A stretch of DNA of 64,000 bases from Fuerstiella sp041398845. GTDB taxonomy: Bacteria; Planctomycetota; Planctomycetia; Planctomycetales; Planctomycetaceae. The notes beneath the pieces are model-generated. The model was not told the DNA's origin and did not search any database. It saw only the letters and a list, made by a program, of their open reading frames with translations. The stretch lies in the NCBI GenBank assembly GCA_041398845.1, contig JAWKTZ010000013.1:161959-225958 (forward strand), in the 5' to 3' direction. The position numbers were made by a program, and so were the translations under genes. Positions 52,294 to 60,497 of the stretch are shown here, in pieces (the stretch's first letter is position 1; every line of letters begins with the position of its first letter).

Positions 52294-52818
52294 ATGGAAA
52301 CGACTTGGTGGTCTACTGAAACTCTGTCGACAGTCCGCGCAGAAGGACGCCTGTTGGCGAGACGGTATCGCGTTGAGCCAGACTTTGCGATCAGCGAAAT
52401 TCTGGGCGAACTCGCAGAATCCGAAAACGCACCGTCCCAAATGCTCGAATCCACGCCAAGAGCTCTTCGTCGGGCTGGCGACCGATCCCTCAAACGCGAG
52501 GAACGACATAGCGCTCGTAGGCGCACGCTCGACGAGCAGAAATCGGTTGAGGTGGCAATTCGCCGCGCTGGGCCCGCAACGCTTCCGGGTCATAGCATGC
52601 TGCTGGCGGAAGTTCGGCAGATCGCTCGGGCTGAGTGTCGTGACAAGTTCGAAGACACGCTACTCGATGTACTTTTGGGCGAACATTCGCTCTACCAGAC
52701 CAAGATTGAATTTATCACGGCCAGCGATCTCAGTCCGGGGCACGCATACCGACGAATTCGAGAATTCAAATCGCGACTCCGCGACGCATTGTGCGCGTGG
52801 GGCGATCTCATCGCATGA
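52294..52818 (+). CDS. Unknown protein at the head of the cas operon
   Basis: A 174-residue protein that I cannot place in a family. GGAGG lies six to seven bases before ATG 52294, which decides the start. The N-terminal part (LLARRYRVEPDFAISEILGE) faintly resembles ECF sigma region 2, and the C-terminal SDLSPGHAYRRIREFKSRLR with RDAL resembles the end of sigma region 4 or another helix-turn-helix. The centre is very basic (RALRRAGDRSLKREERHSAR). These are weak resemblances. It is 30 bp upstream of cas6 and probably in the same transcript, so a regulator or accessory of the CRISPR system is a reasonable guess. The candidate guide target lies directly in front of it. Confidence 0.6.
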   Translation: METTWWSTETLSTVRAEGRLLARRYRVEPDFAISEILGELAESENAPSQMLESTPRALRRAGDRSLKREERHSARRRTLDEQKSVEVAIRRAGPATLPGHSMLLAEVRQIARAECRDKFEDTLLDVLLGEHSLYQTKIEFITASDLSPGHAYRRIREFKSRLRDALCAWGDLIA

Positions 52819-52848
52819 CGAACACACCAGCCTTCTGGAGAACAGAAT

Positions 52849-53496
52849 ATGCACCTTGACCTCGAATTTCCTGTTGTTTCAACAACATCCATCAGCGCAG
52901 ACCACGGCTATCACCTTTATGCCGGGCTGTCTGGCGCATTGTCCGCGGTTCATTCCGAAAACGGCATCGCCGTGCATCCGATCCGCGGCCGACAGGTTGG
53001 CGGTCGAAAGCTGGAACTGATGCCCTGGAGCGGCGTCCGCATCCGCACGCCGCAGGAAAAAGTTGGCGATCTGATCGCGCTGTCCGGGCAAAGCATCAGC
53101 GTCGGCCCCCACAGAATTCGTCTGGGAGTCCCCAACCTGCACGCGCTTGAACCCGCCACCGCACTCAGAAGTCGGCTTGTGACCATCAAAGGGTTTCAGG
53201 ACGCCAAAACCTTTAAAGATGCCGTTCGTCGGCAACTGGACGCCATGGAAGTCAGCGACGAGGTAATCGTAACCATTCCCGAGCGGTCTCGAAAGCCAGG
53301 AGACGCCCCGCAACCCGTCCGCCGCACGATCCGGATTCGAGACAAAGAAGTGGTCGGCTTCGAAGTCATTTTGGAAGGCCTGACAGCAGAAGAATCAATC
53401 GCCGTTCAGGAAACCGGAATCGGTGGTCGGCGGCATATGGGATGTGGGGTGTTTGTGGCAGTGCAAGTTCGCGAAGACGGAGGCAAAAATGCGTGA
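52849..53496 (+). CDS. cas6: Cas6 crRNA-processing endonuclease (Myxan type, Cmx6)
   Basis: A 215-residue RAMP protein that cleaves the pre-crRNA at the base of the repeat hairpin. The C-terminal glycine-rich loop GIGGRRHMGCGVF is characteristic of Cas6. The N-terminal MHLDLEFPVVSTTSISADHG with YHLYAGLSGA matches the style of the type I-MYXAN Cas6 family, where a His in this N-terminal region may be catalytic. GGAG precedes ATG 52849 by about 11 bases. Its stop overlaps the start of cas3. Confidence 0.85.
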   Translation: MHLDLEFPVVSTTSISADHGYHLYAGLSGALSAVHSENGIAVHPIRGRQVGGRKLELMPWSGVRIRTPQEKVGDLIALSGQSISVGPHRIRLGVPNLHALEPATALRSRLVTIKGFQDAKTFKDAVRRQLDAMEVSDEVIVTIPERSRKPGDAPQPVRRTIRIRDKEVVGFEVILEGLTAEESIAVQETGIGGRRHMGCGVFVAVQVREDGGKNA

Positions 53497-55867
53497 AACA
53501 CTATTTGCGAAAGGGAAACGCAGGGATTCTCCGATGCCGCCCACGATCGCAGAGCACTGCGCGCAGGTGCAGGAACTGGGTGACGTAATTTGGGAAGAAG
53601 TCGTTGCATCTCTCGCTCAAGCGACCGGCGTGTCGGTTGGGGCTCTTACGGAACGACTGCGGCCCCTTTTGAGCGTTTCTGCGGCATTGCATGACTTCAT
53701 GAAGGCGAATAGCGCATTTCAGGAGATGCTTGAGGCACTCTTTGGGCGAGCAAAGACACAGCCGGTTCGACACGAGATTCTGGCAGCGATCCAGATCACG
53801 CAAAATCAGGATCTGCGGGCCTGGCTCCTGAAAACATTGAGTCAGGAGGAAATTCAATCGCTGGCGTGGGCCGTCGGCGGTCACCATTTTCAAATGCGCC
53901 TGCGCGGAGCGAAGGACACTCAGGACCCAATGTTCCGCGACACCGGTGTGCCAAATTCTGTATCGGTGTACCTCGGTCATGGTCAGATCAGCACGTTGCT
54001 TAACCGCGTTCGAGATCTGCTGCGAACAGCAGGCTTGGACCCAGGTCCTCCACCGAAACTGACTGATCCTCCGCCTTACGATCCGCTTGACGACCCCACA
54101 GACGCCCCGAATGGGCTTGAAGCGATGGTGGTTCGGCTGGTAGGGGAATCGCATTCTGAATGGAAGCGTTGGCAGGCCACGGAATCGTTCGCCGAATTGC
54201 AACTCAACCTGGCTCTGTTGAAGGTGCTGCTCGTCGCGGCTGATATTGCGGGTTCGGCATTGCCGGGATGCATAGATATCGAGGTTTCGCCCGCTCAGTG
54301 GATTCGAACCCAACTTCAGAATTCGCTTTCGGTTAGCAATCTCGACAAGATAGTGGCAGCGAATCTCGGCAACAGAAGGCCGCGTAACTTTCAAAGGCGG
54401 GTTGAAGCAAGCGAGGCGACGGTTACGGTTGTGTCTGCGGGGTGTGGGAACGGAAAAACGACCGCTGCCTACATGTGGGCGAAACGACACGCGGTCGGAC
54501 GCAAGTTGTTCTTTACGTATCCGACGACCGGAACAGCATCCGCTGGATTTAGGGATTATCTCTTTGCCCAAACTGAACTCGAACGCAATCTTATTCACGG
54601 CCGCTCAACAGTGGATCTGCAGTCGATGGCGGATTCATTCGATCTTCCGCCGATCGAACGCGCACAACGATTGGAATCACTCAACGCATGGGCACAGCAG
54701 GTCATCGCGTGTACTGCTGATACAGTCCTCGGACTGATTCAGAACCAGCGTCGCCCCGTGTTTTCGTTTCCCGCGATCATCCGTGGTGCGTTTGTTTTCG
54801 ACGAGATACACAGCTACGACCGTCGGATGTTCGCTGAATTGCTGCGGTTCCTAAAGACGTTTCCCGGCCTGCCAGTGCTGATCATGAGTGCTTCGATTCC
54901 GCCGCGACGCCTGGAAAAACTCCGCCAAGTCGCGGGCGATAGAATGAACCAAGCAGTCATTCAGGGGGATACCACACTGGAGCAGGTAAAACGGTATATG
55001 CTCGCGTTAGTCGAGCCCGATGAATGTTGGGTCCGTGCGGGCGCGCTGCTTACGGCCAACGATTCCAAGAACGCAGCGAAAATCCTCTGGGTCTGTAACA
55101 CGGTCGGGGATGCAGTGAAGACGTGGCGTGCTGCGAAGGAACGGTTCCCGGAAGCGACCGTTTTACTCTATCACAGCCGATTTCGTTACGGTCACCGCGT
55201 CGCCCTGCAGGATGCTGTCATTGACGAGTTTCGCTACGAAGACGACGCCAAGACGATCCGAAAGTGCAAACGACCGACCATTGCCATCACGACGCAGGTT
55301 TGCGAAATGTCACTCGACATCAGCGCTGACCTGCTCGTTTCCGCTCTGTGCCCGCTTCCGTCACTCATACAGCGGTTAGGACGGCTGAATCGGTACGCGA
55401 CGGAGGATAGTCCGAAGCCAGCCCTCGTCTTTCCGTTCACAGGGCGGCCCTATCACGAACACGACAGCCCGGCACACATCGAGGCCGCTGAGTCGGCAAT
55501 CGAGGCATTCGCCGGAACACCGGTCTCTCAGGAGATGCTTGCGGCGCGAATTAACGAATTGCAGTCCAACGAAGAGCTCCCTGAATATTCTGCCTGGTTG
55601 GATGGTGGCTGGCAGAGTGAACCAATGCCCGTTCGTGAAGGAGATAACAGCATCACTCTGGTTCGCGAAGAAGACCTCAACGGTCTAAGCAAAGACAAGT
55701 ACGGCAACTATCAGAAAGACGACATCATTCCACTGACGATCCCCATGCTGTTTCGTCGTGGATTCCAATGGACAGACAGAGCAGCAAGTTATCCGATTGC
55801 ACCTACCGGTACAGTTGCGTATGAAGAATCAGGAGCTGGAGCAGAATGGCAAAACGCAAAGCGGTAG
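53489..55867 (+). CDS. cas3: Cas3 helicase-nuclease
   Basis: A 792-residue fused HD-nuclease/SF2-helicase, the degrading arm of type I interference. The HD domain has SAALHDFMKAN (H68-D69) and GGHHFQM (131-133). Helicase motif I is SAGCGNGKTTA (residues 316-326), motif II is FVFDEIHSYD (a DEIH box, 437-444), and motif VI is SLIQRLGRLNRYA. The start ATG 53489 has GGAGG upstream and overlaps the cas6 stop; the frame is open further upstream but reads through cas6. The 3' end overlaps the cas8 start by 22 bases, so the interference genes are tightly coupled. Confidence 0.93.
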   Translation: MRETLFAKGKRRDSPMPPTIAEHCAQVQELGDVIWEEVVASLAQATGVSVGALTERLRPLLSVSAALHDFMKANSAFQEMLEALFGRAKTQPVRHEILAAIQITQNQDLRAWLLKTLSQEEIQSLAWAVGGHHFQMRLRGAKDTQDPMFRDTGVPNSVSVYLGHGQISTLLNRVRDLLRTAGLDPGPPPKLTDPPPYDPLDDPTDAPNGLEAMVVRLVGESHSEWKRWQATESFAELQLNLALLKVLLVAADIAGSALPGCIDIEVSPAQWIRTQLQNSLSVSNLDKIVAANLGNRRPRNFQRRVEASEATVTVVSAGCGNGKTTAAYMWAKRHAVGRKLFFTYPTTGTASAGFRDYLFAQTELERNLIHGRSTVDLQSMADSFDLPPIERAQRLESLNAWAQQVIACTADTVLGLIQNQRRPVFSFPAIIRGAFVFDEIHSYDRRMFAELLRFLKTFPGLPVLIMSASIPPRRLEKLRQVAGDRMNQAVIQGDTTLEQVKRYMLALVEPDECWVRAGALLTANDSKNAAKILWVCNTVGDAVKTWRAAKERFPEATVLLYHSRFRYGHRVALQDAVIDEFRYEDDAKTIRKCKRPTIAITTQVCEMSLDISADLLVSALCPLPSLIQRLGRLNRYATEDSPKPALVFPFTGRPYHEHDSPAHIEAAESAIEAFAGTPVSQEMLAARINELQSNEELPEYSAWLDGGWQSEPMPVREGDNSITLVREEDLNGLSKDKYGNYQKDDIIPLTIPMLFRRGFQWTDRAASYPIAPTGTVAYEESGAGAEWQNAKR

Positions 55868-57633
55868 ACAACAAAACGCCGCCCGACAAACCGGGACGAC
55901 TGCGGGATGGACTCACATGGCGGCTCAGCGACCCGGGAATGGGATTGCTGGAGCGAGCTGGACTGGCAGCGCTCTACATGTCTCTTCGCGCGGCAGAGGA
56001 AATGGGCGTGAAAGACGAACTCGCGCCATTGACCTGGTCGGAATCAGATCTGAAGTCGGATAGCGTCACAGTTCGTTCGACTGAGGACGACAAGTCCGCA
56101 TTGATGAAGTTGTTCGAGTGGGCGTGGCAAGTTCGCGAAGGAGTGCTGTTTTTTCCAGCAGTGCATCGCGATACTGCAATGAAAGACAATCGTCACCTTC
56201 GAGTAGCCACGCACAACGGTGTCTTCTCGACGTTTCTCCAACATATCAACGTTCAGCCGAAACTCAGTCGCGAGTTTCACATCGTCGAGTTGGATGTTGG
56301 GAAGTCACTGCGTTTCTCTTTTGAACGACCAGCCAGAAGAGTGGATGACCTCGATCAACCACTAAACCCAAAGACCAAACGACCGTTCAAGAAGAAAGTG
56401 GAGAGTTTCACCGTCAGGCCAGTCAATGAGGTGTCCAAGTTACTTACAGGACGGGGCGAGCTACAATCGGGCACTGTAGAGCTTTCAAGTTGGGTGTTTC
56501 CTGGAATTGCACCGCGATACGACCTGGAACAAGCATGGGAAGGCCCGGCGACGACTGCAGTTCTGAACATGTTGGCCCCAATCGCATGCGTTTTTCAACG
56601 GCTTCCCAATGAGGATAATACTTCGCTTGTTGTGGTGCCTGACGTTCAAAATCTAGAAGATTTCGATCTCGGTCGAAACAGTCCAACGATTCACGGTGAT
56701 CCGGTTTGGACGGATCTCGCGAGCCTGAGTGACGCTGGACTGCGCTTTCTTTCGATATACCAGACGCGTCGCGCTCGCCAGGAACTAAGTAGTGGTTGTC
56801 GCATATTCGCCATGGGCACCGTCGGGTTTTACAACAAGGGGCAATGCATCCGGAAAGGCGTCGTCGACATCGCTTCTGAACAGCGGTTGCTGCGACGTTA
56901 TCGGCTGCTCGAAAAGCATCTCGGAAACCGTTGGTGTCGCCGACGTATGGAGACTGAACAGAAGCCAGCTGTTACGAAGAAGAAATCGACGGAAAAAAGC
57001 GAAACGGGCGTCCCCGAAGCGAATGGCTTCATTTCCGTACCTACAGTGCGTGGCAGGATCGCGGACAACTTGATTCTTGGCCAGCCATGGTACTTCGATC
57101 TCGCGGAACCGCTTCGTTGGGATCATGACGCTCTGGAACGCCAACGGAAACGCCGTCCCGGCATATCAATTGAACGCATCTGGTATGAAAACCTCAGTCG
57201 CTATCAGAAGGAACCACTTATGAATCTTATTCGGGAAGACGAAATGTGGGATGACCCGCTGGAACGAGATTTCGCCCACGTGTTTTGGGAAATACTTGGC
57301 GCACTCTACTACCGCGAAAAGGAAGCCGTCGACCGAGGCGGCAGCAGATCGTGGGGTGACCGTATTGAGGATCTCAATGAAGACATACGCCGAAATCTGA
57401 CACGTGCTAAGACCGGACCACTACTTCGTGAGACGATTTCGGAACTCTTGGCGAGACCTGTCGAAAAGTACCGGTCGCCAACTCTTCGGCAGAATCCCGG
57501 ACTGATGTGGCGTTTGATTGACCGTGACTGGAAGCGAGGCCGCGACCTGGCACTGCTGGCACTTGCAAGCTATCAAAACAAAGAGAAGCGGGAAGGAACT
57601 GGTACAGACAAGTCAGCGACCGCTGCCGACTGA
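55846..57633 (+). CDS. cas8a1: Cas8a1/Cmx1 (DevT-like) Cascade large subunit
   Basis: A 595-residue protein. The N-terminus RDGLTWRLSDPGMGLLERAG and LAALYMSLRAAEEMG and the middle FPGIAPRYDLEQAWEGPA are typical of the Myxan-type Cas8a1 (Csx13/Cmx1, DevT in Myxococcus). It should act as the large subunit that recognises the PAM. The C-terminal 90 residues are helical (GALYYREKEAVDRGGSRSWG ...), perhaps supplying the small-subunit function, since no separate cas11 gene is seen. It starts inside the last codons of cas3. Confidence 0.85.
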   Translation: MAKRKAVDNKTPPDKPGRLRDGLTWRLSDPGMGLLERAGLAALYMSLRAAEEMGVKDELAPLTWSESDLKSDSVTVRSTEDDKSALMKLFEWAWQVREGVLFFPAVHRDTAMKDNRHLRVATHNGVFSTFLQHINVQPKLSREFHIVELDVGKSLRFSFERPARRVDDLDQPLNPKTKRPFKKKVESFTVRPVNEVSKLLTGRGELQSGTVELSSWVFPGIAPRYDLEQAWEGPATTAVLNMLAPIACVFQRLPNEDNTSLVVVPDVQNLEDFDLGRNSPTIHGDPVWTDLASLSDAGLRFLSIYQTRRARQELSSGCRIFAMGTVGFYNKGQCIRKGVVDIASEQRLLRRYRLLEKHLGNRWCRRRMETEQKPAVTKKKSTEKSETGVPEANGFISVPTVRGRIADNLILGQPWYFDLAEPLRWDHDALERQRKRRPGISIERIWYENLSRYQKEPLMNLIREDEMWDDPLERDFAHVFWEILGALYYREKEAVDRGGSRSWGDRIEDLNEDIRRNLTRAKTGPLLRETISELLARPVEKYRSPTLRQNPGLMWRLIDRDWKRGRDLALLALASYQNKEKREGTGTDKSATAAD

Positions 57634-57742
57634 TACATGCGCGAAAAAATCATCCGTGGTCCCGCTTGGGAGTGGAGCCACACACTACCAAAAACGTTCC
57701 GCCTCAAGACGGAACAACAAACCAATTCTCGAAAGGAACCAC

Positions 57743-58615
57743 ATGAGCCTACATGTCTTTGGAACGATTCTCACCGCCCGCGCTGTGGCTGCGAATAACC
57801 GCGGTGAAAACGAAGGCAACGCAACCACGCTCCAAAAAGTCATACGCGACGGGGACCTGTTCAGTACCGTGAGCAGTGAAGCCATTCGCTACGCTATCCG
57901 GGAGGTCTGGATGGGATCCGATGACCTTACGCTCAACCGTACAGTCAATCACACCGGGAGTGATTGGGCGGACAAAGAGTTCAAGAAGGGCTGGGAGAGG
58001 TTTATTGACAACGATGTGCTCGGATTCATGCACGCCAAGAAGGAGACAAATAGCCGTCGCGGGATTTTGGAAATCAGCCGAGCTGTCAGCGTCACGCCTT
58101 GGCCGGGCACAGTTTCAACAAACTTCTCTTCACCCGGCTCCAACCCTGGAGTAACCCATAACAATCCAATTCCGTACGCTGCAGAAATGCACGACACACG
58201 TTATCAGTTCACGATGGCAATGACCCCCGAAGCTCTTGAATGCAAGGACCAAATCGCACGAACCGAAGACACACTTCGTGCAATTCAGAATCTGCGGAGA
58301 GTCGGCGGAAATCATTCACGGTATCTCTACGACTTCTCTCCCGAAGCAATTGTTCTCCGCGTCACGAATGACCCCGCGCCTCGGATTATGTTCTGTTTTG
58401 ACGAGAATGATCATGGCGAATTGTCATTGCACAAACTGATTCGCCGAATGCAGGGGACCGAGCCGGATGTGCCACCAACCGAAGTAATCATCGGTTCGGC
58501 TATTGATGGAATCGCTGGCGAGGAAGAACTACAGAAACTGGGCGCGACCGTATTGCCGGGTGTGAAAGCCGCATTCTCCGAGGCAATCAAACGCATCTCT
58601 GAGAGGCTGTCATGA
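57743..58615 (+). CDS. cas7: Cas7 (Cst2/DevR family) Cascade backbone protein
   Basis: A 290-residue RAMP protein that polymerises along the crRNA. The N-terminus MSLHVFGTILTARAVAANNR and the segment GILEISRAVSVTPWPGTVST match the DevR/Cst2 Cas7 family. AAAGGA lies about six bases before ATG 57743; sequence upstream in the same frame overlaps the cas8 end and is not part of it. A gap of 109 bp separates it from cas8. The stop overlaps the cas5 start as ATGA. Confidence 0.9.
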   Translation: MSLHVFGTILTARAVAANNRGENEGNATTLQKVIRDGDLFSTVSSEAIRYAIREVWMGSDDLTLNRTVNHTGSDWADKEFKKGWERFIDNDVLGFMHAKKETNSRRGILEISRAVSVTPWPGTVSTNFSSPGSNPGVTHNNPIPYAAEMHDTRYQFTMAMTPEALECKDQIARTEDTLRAIQNLRRVGGNHSRYLYDFSPEAIVLRVTNDPAPRIMFCFDENDHGELSLHKLIRRMQGTEPDVPPTEVIIGSAIDGIAGEEELQKLGATVLPGVKAAFSEAIKRISERLS

Positions 58616-59259
58616 AGTTGGCTACATCCTACAAACCAGAGCTTTGCCTGCGGGTCGATGTTCCAATCTGCGCATTCCGACCGTACGAGTCGCGGGAGTA
58701 TCAGGATACTCATCCTGTTCCGCCGCCGTCAGCAGTTTACGGAATGCTGTTGTCACTGTGCGGCGTTCAGCGGGCGGACAAGGCTCGACACTCCGGCGTC
58801 GCGATGGCATTGGCCGTTGAAGGAGAACCAGACCGCTCACGCGTGTTCCGAAAACTACGTCGTGGAAAGGATCTTGAAGGCATTCGCCCTGATTATCAGG
58901 ATTTGTTGAGCGGGATGCGTCTGTGGGTCTGGCTTGCCTCGGGCAATGACGCCGCAGAGCAATCGCTGACGAAGTGCATTCAAAACGCACTCATCCAACC
59001 GGAATCCATCAACCGTTCGGGTGGATTGTCATTGGGAGAGAGCAGCTATTTGGTCGACTCGATCAAAGTTGACGAACCATCGTCAGAAACTGCTTTAAGA
59101 TTCCTGATTCCCGATCACGCAGGATTCTATTCGCTGCCGGTCTGGATTGACCACGGCGCAAATCAAAGGAGACGGGACCGTTTCCGAATTGACGCTCGCA
59201 ACGCGGCGGATGGCTTACCCGAGGCGTGGGTCAACATTGCGCCGTCCGCCAGACAATAG
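58612..59259 (+). CDS. cas5: Cas5 (DevS/Cmx5-like)
   Basis: A 215-residue RAMP protein that binds the 5' handle of the crRNA. The N-terminal RVDVPICAFRPYESREYQDT with HPVPPPSAVYGMLLSLCG is the classic Cas5 opening. GGLSLGESSYLVDSI and LPVWIDH mark the C-terminal half. It is translationally coupled to cas7 by ATGA. A second, partial cas5-like C-terminus follows directly (59271-59543). Confidence 0.9.
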   Translation: MKLATSYKPELCLRVDVPICAFRPYESREYQDTHPVPPPSAVYGMLLSLCGVQRADKARHSGVAMALAVEGEPDRSRVFRKLRRGKDLEGIRPDYQDLLSGMRLWVWLASGNDAAEQSLTKCIQNALIQPESINRSGGLSLGESSYLVDSIKVDEPSSETALRFLIPDHAGFYSLPVWIDHGANQRRRDRFRIDARNAADGLPEAWVNIAPSARQ

Positions 59260-59270
59260 ATCGAATTTTG

Positions 59271-59543
59271 GCTTCCGCTCCTACACGCTTTGAATGCTTG
59301 TCGCTCGGAGAAAGTACACATCTTGTTGATGAAGTCTGCCTGCCTGAGAAGCGGTTGGATTCGCTTACGGATGCCAACAACGTAGAATTGTTTCTGCTTT
59401 CCGAAAACGGACGACTCACACTTCCCGTCTGGGTCGACCACGTTGGGTCGGCGGGAACTCGGTATGTGACAGGAGATCTTGTGACTGACAGTCTCACGCC
59501 TCCGACAGGCGATCAACTGCCGAAAATTCGGCCACCAGAGTAA
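59271..59543 (+). pseudogene. Leftover 3' end of another cas5 gene
   Basis: This open frame encodes RFECLSLGESTHLVDEV ... LTLPVWVDHVGSAGTRYV and then TGDLVTDSLTPP. It parallels the intact Cas5 just upstream (LSLGESSYLVDSI ... LPVWIDH) but is clearly a different sequence, not a recent tandem copy. It lacks the N-terminal half and a proper start codon. It is read as the remains of the resident cas5 after an incoming cas cassette replaced the rest. The bases 59544-59671 after it show nothing recognisable. Confidence 0.7.
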
Positions 59544-59671
59544 GGTCGGGGCCGCTGCGTCCCGGCCGACATCGAAAGCGATTTTTCCCCTGAAGATCGC
59601 GGAAGATGATTTCGTGACGATGTGCAGCCCCACATTGCATAAAGGCATGTCCAGGATCGACTGTAACCCGG

Positions 59672-60166
59672 CTATTCCGTCGATTCGCCGCAACGCTTCA
59701 GAATCTCCAGGACAAATTTCTCTGACAGAAAAAAGTTGAGCTCGTTTCTCAGTTGCTCGATGATGGGCTGTACGGCGGGAATCAGGCCAGCCTGTTTTGC
59801 CTGAATGACAATTCCCACGGTCCCCACGAAATCCAGTCCTAATGCCCTCGCCTTTTCTCGCCCCGCCCTTTCATCAATGACCAGACGGCACGAGTGCTGT
59901 TCCAAGGCGAGCGCGAGAGCTTCGGCTTCACCCGGATCGAGATCAACCGCCAATTCCTCCACCACGGATTGATCGCGCGGAACGACGACCTCAATGAATT
60001 TGTACTGGTCAACCTCGACTCGCCGTCGAGGCTCGGCCGGACGCACCAGCTCCGCAACCACAGCCGGTGGAATCAGAACCTTCCCATACAGAGATTCAAG
60101 CAGTTCCAGCAATCCGAGCCATTTCAATGCACGAATCGGAGACGTGTCGCTGACCACCAATTTCAT
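59672..60166 (-). CDS. PIN-domain toxin (DUF3368 type)
   Basis: A 164-residue predicted RNase. The first acidic residue is in LVVSDTSPIRALKWLGLLEL, the second (Glu) in LDPGEAEALALAL, and the third in CRLVIDERAGREKARALGLD. This order is the PIN active site of the DUF3368 group. The start overlaps the antitoxin stop (ATGA). It is oriented against the cas genes and lies between the interference and adaptation modules. Confidence 0.9.
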   Translation of the reverse strand: MKLVVSDTSPIRALKWLGLLELLESLYGKVLIPPAVVAELVRPAEPRRRVEVDQYKFIEVVVPRDQSVVEELAVDLDPGEAEALALALEQHSCRLVIDERAGREKARALGLDFVGTVGIVIQAKQAGLIPAVQPIIEQLRNELNFFLSEKFVLEILKRCGESTE

Positions 60167-60414
60167 TCGGACGTATCCGTGTCCTGCAGGGCGGTGAGTT
60201 CCACCTTGAGATCTTCTTCCGTGAAACGGTAGACAGGAAGACCACGCTCAAGCAACGCAAGCTCCATATCAAAACGATCCAGACCCGCCCAGCGACCAGC
60301 CTGAGGCAGACTCAGATGGCCCGCATCGAACAATCGGCAGGCGACTTCCACGCGAATATCTCGCTCGCTCAAACCTGCCTCTTTCAGCATTTCATCAGTA
60401 ATAACAACTGGCAT
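60163..60414 (-). CDS. UPF0175-family antitoxin
   Basis: An 83-residue protein: MPVVITDEMLKEAGLSERDI with VEVACRLFDAGHLSLPQAGR and FDMELALLERGLPVYRFTEE, the pattern of UPF0175 antitoxins that pair with DUF3368 PIN toxins. GAGGAG lies seven bases before ATG 60414, which fixes the start. Transcription starts divergently from cas4-cas1 (84-base gap), so autoregulation of this pair could also affect the adaptation genes. Confidence 0.88.
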   Translation of the reverse strand: MPVVITDEMLKEAGLSERDIRVEVACRLFDAGHLSLPQAGRWAGLDRFDMELALLERGLPVYRFTEEDLKVELTALQDTDTSE

Positions 60415-60497
60415 TGTCTGTCTCCTCGCAGATATAATCGGTAATTCTACCACGGAGGAAGCCGCGAAGATACCTGCCATTTGGAGCAGAATCGAAT

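Noticed and set aside
53423..53488. Upstream in-frame extension of cas3
   Set aside because: It lies entirely within cas6 in another frame; the ATG at 53489 has a good ribosome-binding site.
57518..57742. Upstream in-frame extension of cas7
   Set aside because: It overlaps the end of cas8 and the spacer; MSLHVFG at 57743 is the family-typical start with AAAGGA before it.
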